Origin: Azadirachta indica | Lineage: Eukaryota; Streptophyta; Magnoliopsida; Sapindales; Meliaceae | Length of the DNA stretch: 64,000 bases | Direction of reading: 5' to 3' | Assembly: GCA_022749755.1 (NCBI GenBank) | Contig: CM040441.1 | Coordinates: forward strand, 13,517,475-13,581,474 | Shown here: positions 1 through 11,934 of the stretch, one piece after another | Position numbering within the stretch: the first letter of the stretch is position 1 | How the letters are laid out: every line of letters starts with the position of its first letter | Made by a program: the position numbers and the translations under genes | The notes under the pieces: generated by a model | Seen by the model: the letters and a program-made list of their open reading frames with translations, nothing else | Database searches by the model: none | Told to the model about the DNA's origin: nothing

Positions 1-343
1 CATAGTATTGAGATCCATCAGCCTTATCATAGAAAGTTTGGGTGACACTATCCCAAATTTCCTTGGCTGATGGAAGATCAATAAACAGACCAAGGAGATG
101 AAGTTCCATGGTTTTTAACAGCCATCCTCGCACAATGGCATCCTTAGTGCACCACTTTAAGTAACCAAGATTTTCCTCATCTACTTTTAGGGTTTGTCTA
201 TTCAAATAGCCAAGTTTATTTAGTCCAGCAACATGAATTTCAATCATATATGACCAGATTTTGAAGTTTGTATCATTTAATCTAAATCCAATTGGTAAGT
301 TGTTAAGGTTGGGTGATTCAATTGAGATTGAAGTTTGGTTCAT
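1..343 (-). CDS. Copia gag N-terminal part (partial)
   Basis: An ATG at 343 opens a frame with no stop down to base 1, about 114 codons. The translation has the typical start of plant Copia gag polyproteins of the UBN2/retrotran_gag class: an N-terminal stretch with the motif KLGYLNRQT, then a conserved WCTKDAIVRGWLLKTM-type helix and KEIWDSVTQTF. Gag packages the element RNA in virus-like particles. It belongs to the element whose LTR is at 430-660. The remainder of the polyprotein is outside the window, so whether the element is intact cannot be judged. Confidence 0.8.
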   Translation of the reverse strand, partial: MNQTSISIESPNLNNLPIGFRLNDTNFKIWSYMIEIHVAGLNKLGYLNRQTLKVDEENLGYLKWCTKDAIVRGWLLKTMELHLLGLFIDLPSAKEIWDSVTQTFYDKADGSQYY

Positions 344-417
344 AGGAATAATTGAGATTGAAGAATTTGGTTAGCCTATAGTGGCGATTTAGGATTTACG
401 AAAGAAGTTTGAGAAAT

Positions 418-429
418 GCTCTGATACCA
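418..429 (-). other. Primer-binding site of Copia A
   Basis: Minus-strand TGGTATCAGAGC, complementary to the 3' end of plant initiator tRNA-Met, lies directly next to the LTR border at 430. This fixes the orientation and the LTR boundary. Confidence 0.9.
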
Positions 430-660
430 TGTTAAAGTCTAAGGTTTGGTAGAATTTTCTTTTCTGTATATTTCTTAATAGGAGTAAGCCCTCGTATATA
501 GGCAGATATACTTGTTTGTTATAGAGTTCTTATACTAAAGGGATACATCAAGGCACATTAATCATATCTTCTATAATACGTATCTCCTATATCTCTTCTA
601 TAGAGAGATATACTTCTTTCAATACAAATCTCCAATAATTTAGCTAACTACACGCTAACA
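430..660 (-). repeat. 5' LTR of Copia A (231 bp)
   Basis: On the minus strand the block begins TGTTAGCG and ends CTTTAACA, with the usual TG...CA ends forming a short inverted repeat (TGTTA/TAACA). One side touches the primer-binding site and the other touches CXE coding sequence. The second LTR is not in the window. Confidence 0.85.
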
Positions 661-1053
661 GTCCTTATATGTTGTAGGAAGAGGGTGTTTTGGAGCCAAC
701 CTATATTCCACAGAACCCGCAACAACTTAAGCTTGAAAGACCAAGTTGTTGAGGTATCTATGGTTGAAAAATGAAAATGCGGATTCGATCCAAAAGGCAC
801 CACCGTGAAAGTAGACCAAAATTTGGAGTTTTTAATGGGGTTGAGTGAGGTTTAGGAGGTAGAGGTGAGCAGATATGTCAGGGTTGTGGGAGATGATTAT
901 GTCTTTAGATGAAACGCTAGTGGTTGAATCTGGATGATCAGGTGATGGAGGCACATAATGTGAGTTTAAGTCAAGACGCTCTACTGAGCCATCTTTATAG
1001 ACTCGGACTAGTAGGGCAAGCTCTTTCAAAACTTCTTTATTTGTTGAAGCCAT
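661..1053 (-). pseudogene. Carboxylesterase (CXE) relic 1, cut by Copia A
   Basis: The start codon is at 1053 and the first 70 or so residues are typical of this array (MASTNKEV, RVYKDGSVERL, VSSKDIIIS, ARLYL-like). A stop then falls near 832, but homology to the other copies continues in other frames down to 661: the HGGG region, and the stretch that in intact paralogues reads EYRLAPEH and YEDCW. At 661 homology ends abruptly at the LTR of Copia A, so the serine/Asp/His half is missing here; it may lie left of the window. The gene is dead by frameshift and by insertion. Family function, from homologues, is hydrolysis of short acyl esters or related alpha/beta-hydrolase chemistry. Confidence 0.85.
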
Positions 1054-1125
1054 TTGAAGATTGAGAGGGAACGATCATTGTATATATCACGTGCTGCAAT
1101 TTATGTAAAAAATGTTATAGAGAAT

Positions 1126-1888
1126 TGTTAGGAAATTAGGAGTCGAAACAAAACACGCAACTATAATGAAATTGAGAAAACAATGAAAATAAATGTTATG
1201 TAAGAGGTATAACCATTCATCACCGTAAAGCAATAAATAAGTAGGAGGTATAACCGTCCATCAAAATAACAATAATAAGTAGGAGGTATAACCGTCCATA
1301 ATAAAATAAAGTAATAAATTAAATCGACACAAATATTTTACGTGAAAAACCTCTAAACAAATTAGGGTAAAAATTACGGGAAGTATAAGAGTATTTCACT
1401 ATTTTAAAGTGGGGATTACAACTCTCTTTCTCTCTAATAACAAGGAAAGAACAACTCTCTAAATAGGAGTATTTCACACTCTCTCTCGAAATAGGAGAAA
1501 CAACTCTAAGTAAAAAATATAACATAAAGAAAAAACTAATTTTTCTCTCTTTGTAGAAACTCTCAAAAGATGATTTTGGGATGAATGGAATGGTGAAAGG
1601 GGTGAGGTATTTATAATGGTTTCCTTCTCCCATTTTCAACACACATTTCACAATTTACTCCACAAATTTCTCCACCTACCAACCACTACTTAAATTCAAA
1701 CTTTCTCCACTTAATACCAACCTAATTAGTAAAGAAAGTAAAAAAAGAGTAGTTGTACTTTCGGTGTATTTCGGTGTATTTTGGTGCTCTTATACAGTAC
1801 GATACTGTTCATAAATACAGTATTGTTCATCTATACAGTACTGTTCATCTATATGGCACTCACCAAAAGTAAACTTTACAATTTCACA
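1126..1888 (-). repeat. 3' LTR of Copia B (763 bp)
   Basis: On the minus strand it begins TGTGAAATTG and ends CTAACA, matching the LTR at 5988-6744 along its length with scattered substitutions and small indels. Toward the U3 end, about 1796-1857, are tandem copies of a motif like TACAGTACTGTTCATC. At the other end, about 1202-1300, are three copies of GGAGGTATAACCGTCCAT. Confidence 0.93.
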
Positions 1889-1898
1889 TTCTCCCACT
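1889..1898 (-). other. Polypurine tract of Copia B
   Basis: Minus-strand AGTGGGAGAA lies immediately before the 3' LTR. This is the expected plus-strand primer position, next to the TG of the LTR. Confidence 0.85.
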
Positions 1899-2189
1899 TA
1901 AAGTCACTTTTGGTAATCCCTTCTTACTTGCCAATTCCATGCTTGCTTACGTTTCTGCTAGGTTATATGAGGATCTACACCGTATAAACTTGTTAGTGTT
2001 TATTAGTTTGGTCATTACATCTGCCAGGTTTTCGTTGATGTGTATCTTTTGCATATCTACACTTCTATCTTCCACTACTCCTCGAACAAAATGATATTGA
2101 ACCCCTATGTGCTTTGTCCTTAAATGAAATGCTGGATTCCTTGCAATGTGTAAGGCGCTCTAACTATCACAAAACAAAGTGATCTTATC

Positions 2190-5100
2190 TTATTTGTGCC
2201 CGAGCTCTTCTAATAATCTTTGAATCCAGACAGCTTCCTTACAAGCTTGTGTATCTGCCATGTATTCTACTTCTGTGGTGGATAATGCCACAACAGTCTG
2301 CAATTTTGAAACCCAACTTACAGCTGCCCCTGCAAGTATAAACACATAGCCTGTAGTAGATTTCCTTTTATCTAGATCTCCTACAAAATTTGAGTCCACA
2401 TAACCCCTGACAGTGAATTTCGATCCTCCATAACATAATGCAGCATCTAAGGTTCCTTTTAAAATCTTCTTCACAATTTCCCAATGCTCTCTATCAGGAT
2501 TCGCCATAAAACGACTAACTGCTCCTACTGTTTGTGCAATGTCTGGTCTTGTGCATATCATAGCGAACATCAAACTTTCCACTATTGATGCATACGGTAC
2601 TCGAGACATCTCTCTCCTCTCTGCTTCATTGCTAGGACACATATTTGAGGATAACTTAAAATTAATAGGAAGTGGGGTAGAAATTGGCTTACTTTCTTGC
2701 ATGTTGAAGCGTCGTAAGATTTTTCTCAAATAATTCTTCTGAGCTAGCCAAATCTTCCTATTATTTCTGTCTCGGTGAATTTGCATCCCTAAAATCTTGT
2801 TTGCTGGTCCCAAGTCCTTCATTTCAAATTCCCTAGTCAACTGTGCCTTTAATTCTTGGACTCGATCTTTGTTAAGGTCTGCTATCAACATGTCATCCAC
2901 ATACAACAACAAAATAATGAAGTCATTATCACCATCAAACATTTTGTAGTATGTACAATGGTCTGAACTGAGTCTGTTATACCCAAGGCTAATTATGAAG
3001 GAATCAAATCTCTTGTACCAACACCTTGGTGTCTGTTTGAGACCGTACAGAGATTTGTTTAACTTACAAACCAAGTTCTCCTTACCTGTTTTAGTAAAAC
3101 CTTCTGGTTGGAACATATAGATTTCTTCTTCAAGCTTCCCATGAAGAAATGCAGTTTTGACATCTAACTGCTCAAGATGTAAATTAAATGTAGCACGCAT
3201 AGCAAGGACTACTCTGACTGTTGTAAGTCGAATCACCGGTGAAAATATTTCGTTAAAGTCAATACCTTCTTTTTGAGCATATCCCTTTACCACCAATCGT
3301 GCACGATACCGTTCCACTTAATCATTGTTATCCTGCTTGATCTTGTAGACCCATTTGTTATCAATAGCTTTTTTTCCATGTGGTAATGGTACTAGTTTTC
3401 ATGTCTTGTTCTTATGTAGAGCTTCAATCTCTTTCAGCATTGCTGCCATCCATAAAAATGCATCTGAGCTACTCGAAGCTTCACGAAAAGTTGAAGGCTC
3501 ATCATCTTCTGATAGAAGACAGTATGCTACATTGCTCTCCGTAACATACTCTGAGTGCCAAGTTGGTGGTTTCTTCTCGCGAGTTGACCGACGAACTTCT
3601 GGAACCTCCGACCTAACTGGTTCTTGTACCTCATGCTTTGGTGATGCTTCAGAAAAATCTGAAATTTCTTGTGCTTTATCATTTTTCACGTGTAATGTTG
3701 TAGTCTTTGAACTTTCCTTCAATATGCTATCATCTCCATCTTTTTCTTGTAGTTGATCTTCTACAAAGATAAAATCCCTGCTGACTATGACCTTATAGGC
3801 AGTAGGATCTCACAAGCGATATCCCTGTACACCATCATCATACCCCAAGAATATACACTTTCTAAATTTCGGATCTAACTTCGTTCTTTCTTGGGCATTG
3901 TACATTACATACACAGGACATTCAAATGAATGTAGATGAGAGTAATCAACTAGTTTACCAGTCCACATATCGATTGGTGTCTTCAACCCAATTGCTGTTG
4001 ATGGTGACTGATTTATCACATAACAAGCCGTCTTTGCTGCTTCTGCCCAAAATGAATGAGGTTGTCCCGCAGTTCTCAACATAGCTCTCATCCTTTCTAT
4101 AAGAGTTCTGTTCATCCGCTCTGCCACTTCATTTTGCTGCGGAGTGTATGGTACTGTGAACTGTCTTTCAATACCTTCTTACTTACATAGTGCAAGAAAC
4201 TCACCGTCTGTATACTTTCCTCCATTGTCTGTTCTCAAACATTTGATCTTCTTCCCAGATTCAAGTTCCACTCGCGCTTTGAAGTCTTTGAACACTGGAA
4301 ACGCTTCTGACTTTTTCTTAATTGGATATACCCAACATCTCCTAGAGTAATCATCAATAAAAGTCATAAGATACTTTGCTCCTCCTAGAGACACTTCTGG
4401 TGATTCCCAAATATCAGAATTAATCAAGTTTAGAATGCATGTGCTCCCAGCATTAGATCTGTTGAACTTCAACCTATGCTGCTTACTTGTAACGCAATGC
4501 TCGGAAAACGGTAGTTTCATTGCTTTAAGTCCTGGAAGAAGTTTTTGGTTGGAGAGAATCTTCAAACCTTGTTCTGACATGTGGCTGAGTTTAAGATGCC
4601 ACATCATTGTCAAGTCTTCTCCTTTGCTAGTTGAAGCAACACACCCATCAACTTTCTGTTGTGTTTCTCCTTTAAGCATGAATAAATTTGCAATAATTTT
4701 TTCTGCCTTCAAAACCACAAGCACTCCTCTAACAATCTTCATAATCCCATTCTCAATATGGGTTTTGCATCCAAGATCATCTAATTGTCCTAAAGATAAT
4801 AGATTCTTCTTCAAGCCTTTGACATGTCGTACTTCTTTAATAGTGCAAACTGTTCCATCGTGCATTTTTATATTAATAGTACCAATACTGGCAATTTCTA
4901 AGGCGTGATCATCTTTCATGTATACAGATCCTTCAGAGATAGGTTCATATGTGTGAAACCATTCTCTTCGAGAGGTCATGTGCTATGTTGCTCCTGAGTC
5001 TACAAGCCAAACATCAGCAAGTCGTTTTCTGCCTTCAACAATCGTTGTTGCCTCACCGTATAGTACTTTACCATCATCTGAGGTACTTGCAACACAACTC

Positions 5101-5873
5101 TGAGCCTTTGATGTCTCAGAATCTCTACTCTTCTTATTATTCCAATAATCCTTTTTGTCGTGCCCTTTCTTGCCACAATTGTAGCACTTGACATTCTTTT
5201 TACTTTTTGATTTTGATCTACCTTGAATCTGGCTCCTATTGGACTTACGTTCAGTTGATCTTCCTTTTGTCATCAGTAATGCTTCTGCTTGCTGCGAACT
5301 CACATTTCTATCTTCCTTGTTTTTGCGCCTCATTTCTTCTTCTAAGATAGTGGCTGCAACATCATTGAAGACTAGAGAGTCCGTTTGGATATTAGTTGTC
5401 AAGTTGATGATGAGTTGATCATATGAGTCAGGTAGACTTTGAAGTAGAATCTCCCCACGTTCATTTTCCTCCATTTTATACCCCAATGTTGTAAGTTGTG
5501 AAAATAGAGTTTTCAAGATGTTGATATGGTCAGTCACCGATGTGGATTCCACCATTCGAAGAGTGTAAAGTCTTCTCTTTAAGAAGATTTTGTTGTGTAA
5601 TGACTTGGCCTCGTACAATTTTGTCAAAGTATCTCATATCTCCTTTGCCGTCTTCATCTCCTCCACACTAGCTAATACTCCATCAGCTTATCCCAAGTGT
5701 AGATCGGCAATTGCATTACCGTTCATCTCGTTCCACTTGTCTGTGTCGATATTCAAGGGTTTTTTGCCAATTGCTGCTAGACACTTGTCCTTCTTTAAAA
5801 TTGCCTTCATTTTCATTTTCCACAACAAAAAATTGTTTCCGTTGAATTTCTCAATTTCAAACTTTGCTGCCAT
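2190..5873 (-). pseudogene. Copia B gag-pol polyprotein, broken
   Basis: Reading starts at the ATG at 5873 and passes through the standard Copia order. Gag comes first, with a zinc knuckle near 5150-5180 in which the last cysteine is Tyr (CYNCGKKGH then DY). Protease VDSGAT is near 4983-5000. The pre-integrase and integrase core lie at about 4180-4700 (DIWESP, IDDYSRR, RTDNGGKY), then reverse transcriptase (QLDVKTAFLHG near 3150, YVDDML near 2890) and RNase H (STTEVEYMA near 2260). In-frame stops occur at least near 5687 and directly after the protease motif at about 4980, with further breaks near 4130-4180, 3760 and 3320. It cannot encode a working polyprotein. The Copia order of integrase before RT sets it apart from the gypsy element at 17.5 kb. 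Confidence 0.93.
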
Positions 5874-5974
5874 TGTTGATGATTATCTACTTCTCACTTA
5901 TACCGAATTTCACTAATTCATCGTCAATAGTACTTGTAAATAGTAACTATAAACAGTAACCCGCACAACTAATA

Positions 5975-5986
5975 GCTCTGATACCA
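5975..5986 (-). other. Primer-binding site of Copia B
   Basis: Minus-strand TGGTATCAGAGC, complementary to initiator tRNA-Met, lies one base from the 5' LTR. Confidence 0.92.
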
Positions 5987-5987
5987 C

Positions 5988-6744
5988 TGTTAAGAAATTA
6001 AGAGTCGAAGCAAAACACGCAACTATAATGAAATTAAGAAAATAATGAAAATAAACGTTATGTAGGAGGTATAACCATCCATCACCGTAAAGCAATAAAT
6101 AAGTAGGAGGTATAACCGTCCATCAAAATAACAATAATAAGTAGGAGGTATAACCATCCATAATAAAATAAAGCAATAAATTTAATTGACACAAATATTT
6201 TACGTGAAAAATCGCTAAATAAATTAGGGTAAAAATCACGGGCAAGCATAAGAGTATTTCACTATTTTAAAGTAGAGATTATAACTCTCTTTCTCTCTAA
6301 TAACAAGGAAAGAACAACTTTCTAAATAGGAGTATTTCACACTCTCTCTCGAAATAGGAGAAATAACTCTAAGTGAAGAATACAATATAAAAAAGAAACT
6401 AATTTTTCTCTCTTTGTAGAAACTCTCAAAAGATGATTTTGGGATGAATGGAATTGTGAAAGGGGTGAGGTATTTATAGTGGTTTCCTTCTCCTATTTTC
6501 AACACACATTTCACAATTTACTCCACAAATTTCTCCACCTACCAACCACTACCTAAATTCAAACTTTCTCCACTTAACATCAACCTAATTAGTAAAGAAA
6601 GTCAAAAAAGAGTAACTGTATTTTCAGTGTATTTCGGTGCTCTTATACAATACGATACTGTTCATAGATACGGTATTGTTCATGTATACAGTACTGTTCA
6701 TCTATACAGCACTATTCACCAAAAGTGAACTTTACAATTTCACA
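5988..6744 (-). repeat. 5' LTR of Copia B (757 bp)
   Basis: Partner of the LTR at 1126-1888, with the same TG...CA ends. It carries the same tandem motifs at both ends: three copies of GGAGGTATAACC(G/A)TCCAT near 6062-6162 and TACAGTACTGTTCATC-like repeats near 6652-6715. The flanking target copy agaat is at 6745-6749. Confidence 0.93.
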
Positions 6745-6749
6745 AGAAT

Positions 6750-7291
6750 GAAGTTTTGGGTGAAATCACTGCGCTCATAATTTAAGAAAATGATTATAGT
6801 AACATGATAGAAATTAAATACATATATCATAATTTAATGAAATGATCGTATTAAGACGGTCCTACTCAACAATTTTGGCTTCCCTTTCTCTCAAGACAAA
6901 TGCCAACCATTTATAACTGGATTGGCTTCTTTATATTAGAAGCACCATTTTCCTAGAACTTTTATTACTCTTCGCTAGGAGTCATTGTCCCCTTGATTTA
7001 ATTTTTGAGATTATTATCAATTTTAGAAAATGACAAACAATTGTTATTTAAAAATAGGAAACTTGTTTTTAAAATTAAAATATTTATTTTCAAAATTAAT
7101 TGTATATAAATAAAACAAAATTGAAAGTAATATTTTTGTCATTTTGATTCTAAGTTGATAACAGCACATAAATCAAGTGGGTACAAGGACATACTATTAT
7201 CCCTATAGTTAGACGCAGGAAAAAGCATCCTATGCTAGTGGAAGAATAAGTCAACATTTTTTTTTCCTAAAGTCCACAATTAAGTATTTAT
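6750..7291. other. AT-rich spacer
   Basis: This is the original upstream flank of the CXE relic at 661-1053, displaced by Copia B. I see no gene, RNA or repeat structure in it. Confidence 0.6.
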
Positions 7292-7300
7292 ATTAATTTA

Positions 7301-8294
7301 TTGAAATTTTAACACATACCTCCTTTAAGATTTGAAATTTTAACACTTACATGAAAAATTTTAGAAAAAACACTTTTACTTTCCTTGGACCATTAGTTAA
7401 ATATCTATTTTTAGTTAAATAACTATAATACCCTTGATTGTTTTAAAGTAAAATTTAAGAAATTCAATTTTAATTTATTTGATAATTAAAATAATTAAAA
7501 TTTTAATTAATGACAATTATAATTTATATTTATTTGATATATATTTAAATTAAAAATTTATTTGATAATATTTAAAATTAAAAACTTAATTAATGATATT
7601 TAAAATTAACAATTTACTCGTGTTGATATTTTTTCCAATTTCCGTCATTTAATAGTTTCATCAAATTTTTTGTATAAACTTAAAAGGCTATATTTAGTTT
7701 ACAAGTTATAAGATTGATATTGAAATGTGAATTTAATATGAATGTGTATGACATTAATATTTTATTAAAGTGTTTTTGTAAGAAAAGTGAGGTTGATAAA
7801 ATTGTGGAATTGGTTAGTAAAATTAAAAAAAATATAGTTTATTATTGGAGAATTTACAAAAGAGAGGAGTAAGAAAGCCAGCAGCTTTGCATATTAGAAT
7901 TTGAGATTTCAATAAATATGATATATGAATAAAAATTAAATTCTTATTTTGAATAAATATTAAATAAATGTAAACTAAAATTATCAACTTAAATTATCAT
8001 TAATTAAATTCTTAATTTTAATAAATATTAAATAAATGTAAACTAAAATTGCCATATTAAATTGTCATTAATAAAATTTCTAATTTTTAAATAAATATAA
8101 ATTAAAATTATTTTTGATTAAATAAAATTTGAAATTTTTTAATCTTTACTTTAAAGTAATTAAGAGTATTATAGTCATTTATGTAAAAGTATATGGTCAA
8201 CTGACGATTCAGGAGAGGTAAGTATACTTTTTATCAAATCTTTTATGTAAGTGTTAAAATCTTAAATTTTATGAGAGGTATGTGTTAAAACCCC
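7301..8294. mobile_element. Long-TIR MITE, Mutator-like (994 bp)
   Basis: The two ends form a long imperfect inverted repeat. The left end carries TTTTAACACATACCTCC followed by TTTTAACACTTACAT and further matching sequence; the right end, reverse complemented, carries TTTTAACACATACCTCTC and TTTTAACACTTACAT in the same order. The arms stay recognisable for at least 150 bp and probably about 300 bp. A perfect 9-bp direct repeat, ttaatttat, flanks the element at 7292-7300 and 8295-8303, the target-duplication length of Mutator-like elements. There is no coding capacity, and the interior is AT-rich. Confidence 0.88.
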
Positions 8295-8303
8295 TTAATT
8301 TAT

Positions 8304-9249
8304 TTTATTGTAAGTGATGTAACATCTAATAATAGATAATAAATGGGAAAAATATCATCTCAAAAATAATAAAAATTTATCCTCAATGACTAACTTGAAA
8401 TATTAATTAAAGTGTAGTAATACTGAGATAATTAAAATTTTAATTATAAATATTGGGATAAATATCTCATAAAAAATCATGAGCTAAATTATCTAATATT
8501 TAAGATTTAAAATTTTACAACGGGAGTGTGCAATATACAGCTTCATAGGTTATATGTGATAACTGAAAATTTTGTAGTAATGGTGGATGACCTTTATATT
8601 TTGTTAAAATTTAGATCAATAAATTTTTTTAGATAAAAAAATCATCAACTCGGTATTATTTTTAGTTTAATGATCTATATAAAAAAGTTATTGACTTAAA
8701 TTTTAATAAAATGCAAACATATAAGATGTTTAGTAAAATAAATTACTGAAGAAAAATGTTTGGAATTGAGGTAACATATTTTTAAAGCTATAATTGTTAT
8801 TTGATTGAAAATTTTTAAGTATTAAATATTAGTAAAAAATTGAAGGAATCCCACAAAATTAATATTACCAAATATTTTTTTAGTTTTATTTTCAAAGCCA
8901 AAGCAAAATGAAAGTACATGATACCTTACAGTAATATTATAACTTATAATAAAACTTGGAAAATGAGAAATAGTAGACCAATTAAATAATAAAATATTCA
9001 AAACATCTCAAATATATCTTTAATAACAAAAAATTTATAAGAGAAGAAAAAAGGTAACTTGAAGTACAATTACCATGAAATATTATTATCTCGAACAATA
9101 AACAAATATTGGATAGAACAAAATCACAAGCACTTGAGAAAATCATGGTAAATTTCTGGCTCAAATCCGAGCCTGTATGTTTATTTAATACAAACTAAGC
9201 TGTATCTGAGCATTCAAGAATGCTCAAAAAAGAAAAAAATTATAATTAG
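8304..9249. other. AT-rich spacer
   Basis: Downstream (3') flank of the CXE relic that ends at 9250. No supportable gene or repeat structure was seen. Confidence 0.55.
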
Positions 9250-9379
9250 TTACTTACTAAGAAAAGAAGCCAAAGTTTTGATCATATTCTTAGCATTATC
9301 AGTCTCAGGATAGTAGACGTGAAAACCATGATTCACTTCTTCAACTTCGGACAATTCCACTTCTCCTCCAATTATTAAT

Positions 9380-11934
9380 AAAAATACTTTTACTTCTACT
9401 TATATTGTTACTTCTTTTGATTTATGGCATGGTAGGTTGGGTCATGTAAATTTTTCTTATTTAAAGAAAATGAAAAGAAATGGTCTAATAAATATTGATG
9501 TTACAAACATCAATAAATGTGACACTTATGTTGAATCAAAATTCATCAATAAAAAGAATAAATCTATTATGAATAGAGAAACTAAATTACTCAATTTAAT
9601 TCATAGTGATCTTGGTGATTTTAAACAGACAATGATAAGATAAGACAAAAGGTTTTATATAACCTTTATAAATAATTTCTCACGATATACAAAATTATAT
9701 TCATTGAGAATAAAGATGAAGCATTTGAAAAATTCTTACTTTATAAGAATAAAATTGAAAATCAACTTGGAAGAAAGATTAAAAGATTGAGATCCGACAG
9801 AAGTGGTGATTATTAGTTTAATATGTTTAATGAATTTTGTGAAAATTATGGCATAATACATGGAATTACACCTCCTTACTCTCCAGAGTCAAATAAAATA
9901 GTTGAAAGGAAAAATAGAATTTTGAAAGAGATGATAAATTCTTTATTAGTACGTTTTGAAGCACCATAGAATTTATGGGAGGAGGCAATTAAGTGTTTGC
10001 CACCTACAAAATAGAATACCATATAAGCAAAAAAGAAAAACACCTTATGAGTTATGGAAAGGTCATAGGCCTAATGCAACATATCTCAAAGTGTGGGGAT
10101 GTTTAGCAAAGATTCTAATTTCATATCCTAAAAGGAGTAGAATAGGACATAAAACTATTGATTGCATGTTTATAGGGTATGCTCAAAATAGTACTGCATA
10201 CAGATTCTTGATTCTTGAAGATAAAGGAAAGATATTTTATGCAAACACTATTATAGAGTCTAAAGCTAAAGAATTTTTTTAGAATATTTTTCTTAAGAAA
10301 AATCTTGCCGACTCTAAAAATTATAATCAAATAATCCAAAAAGATTTTTAAAAAGATCTTCTTGAGAGCTCAGATATTAAATTCAAGAGAAGTAAGAGAA
10401 TAAGAAAGACTACTAGTTTTGGTAATGATTTCTATGTTTTTATGGCTGAAAACGACCCTCAAACATATAAAGAAGTTATGACTTCTCTTGATGCTCTATT
10501 TTGGAAGGAAGCAATAAACAATGAGTTAGACTTAATCATGAGTAATTATGTTTGGGAACTTGTTGATTTACCTCTTGGTACGAAACTGATTGGTTGTAAA
10601 TGGATTTTTAAGAGAAAACTAAAAGCTGATGGGTCCATTAATAAGTATAAGACAAGATAAGTTATCAAAGGTTTTACTCAGAAGAAAGATATAAATTATA
10701 CATCAAGGTTTTGATTACCATGGCATCGGTGTATAATTTGTTTATACATCAAATAGATGTTAAAACTGCATTTTTGAATGGTGACTTAAAAGAAGAAATA
10801 TATATAACACAACCAGAAGATTGTATACTTCCAGGTTCTGAGCATAAGATTTGTAAACTTGTAAAATCCTTATATGAATTAAAACAAACATCAAAACAAT
10901 GGCATGAAAATTCGATCAGGTTTTAGTATCAAATAGATATTTGATTAATAATTCAGATAAGTGTATTTATTTTAAATCATTTAATACTAATAATTTTGTG
11001 ATAATTTGTTTGTATGTTGATGACATACTTATTTTCAGTCCTAGCATAGAAGTGATAAATAAGACTAAAAATTTCTTACTTCTAATTTTGATATGAAAGA
11101 TATGAGAGAAGCAAGTGTTATTCTTGGCATCAAAAAAATAAAGAAAAATAATAGTCTTATGTTATCACAAAAACATTATATAGAAAAATTTTTAAAGAAG
11201 TTTGGATATTATAAATATAAGCTAGTGTCAACTCCTTATGATGCAAATATCTAACTTAAAAAAAAATTATAAATATAGTGTTAATCAAACAAGATATGCC
11301 CAAATAATTAGTAGTCTTATGTACTTGATGAATAGTACAAGACCAGATATTGCATATGTTGTTAGGAGATTGAGCAGATATACTCAAAATCCTAACAAGG
11401 ATCATTGGGTTGCTTTAAAAAGACTTTCAAGGTACTTAAAAGATACATTAAATTTTGGGTTTTGATTTGCTAGAGATCCACCAATGTTAAAAGATTTTTC
11501 TAATGCTAATTGGATATTTGAATCCAATGAAATTAAATCCACTAGTGGATATATTGTTACACTTGATGGTGGAGTATAGCTCGTTCAGCCATAAAGTCCG
11601 AACTAATTGCCTTAGAGAAGGCGTGTACAGAAGCTGAGTGGTTAAGAAACTTCTTAACTGATCTTCCTATTAGTGATCATCCTCCTACATCAATCTCAAT
11701 AAATTGTAATTGTCAAGTTGCTATAACTAAGGCTAAAAGCAAGATATACAATGGAAAAAGTAGACACATACATTTGAGACATAGTATTATTACACGGTTG
11801 CTAGAATCTAGTGTTGTAAGCCTAGATTTTGTAAAGTTAGAGTTAAATTTGGCTGATCCTCTGACTAAACTACTAAATAGAAAGTTAGTGGAACGACTGC
11901 CGAGGGGGATGGGACTTTTGCCTAAAATATAAGG
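9380..11934 (+). pseudogene. Copia C pol fragment
   Basis: In order: pre-integrase FDLWHGRLGHVNF (near 9417-9455), the integrase core with HSDL, RSDRSG and an ESNKIVERKNR stretch, RT with HQIDVKTAFLNGDL (10747-10790) and YVDDILIFS (near 11013-11040), and RNase H with KACTEAEWLRNF (near 11617-11655). Stops and frameshifts are frequent (for example near 9640, 9815, 9967, 10280, 10660 and 10924), so no polyprotein can be made. The domain order (integrase before RT) identifies Copia. Confidence 0.9.

Larger units (their letters stand above)
1..660 (-). mobile_element. Ty1/copia retrotransposon, 5' end only (Copia A)
   Basis: Read on the minus strand, this is the 5' end of a Copia element: an LTR, a primer-binding site directly next to it, and an open gag reading frame that runs off the left edge. 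The LTR border at 660 abuts CXE coding sequence, so the element inserted into a carboxylesterase gene. The 3' LTR and the second target-site copy lie outside the window; the bases next to the LTR at 661-665 (gtcct) are the expected target duplication. The gag frame is open for about 114 codons, unlike the heavily broken elements elsewhere in the window. Confidence 0.85.
1126..6744 (-). mobile_element. Complete but decayed Ty1/copia retrotransposon (Copia B)
   Basis: Two long similar LTRs (1126-1888 and 5988-6744) flank a minus-strand gag-pol region. A primer-binding site lies at 5975-5986 and a polypurine tract at 1889-1898. The element is bounded by a perfect 5-bp target duplication, agaat, at 1121-1125 and 6745-6749. 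The total is about 5.6 kb. The gag-pol frame is split by several stops and the two LTRs differ at many positions by eye, so it is an old insertion. It sits about 70 bp upstream of the start codon of the CXE relic at 661-1053, separating that gene from its promoter. Confidence 0.95.

Noticed and set aside
418..429. TGGTATCAGAGC words as possible tRNA gene fragments (also at 5975, 18136 and 32782)
   Set aside because: All four sit at retroelement or pararetrovirus borders as primer-binding sites; no cloverleaf surrounds them.
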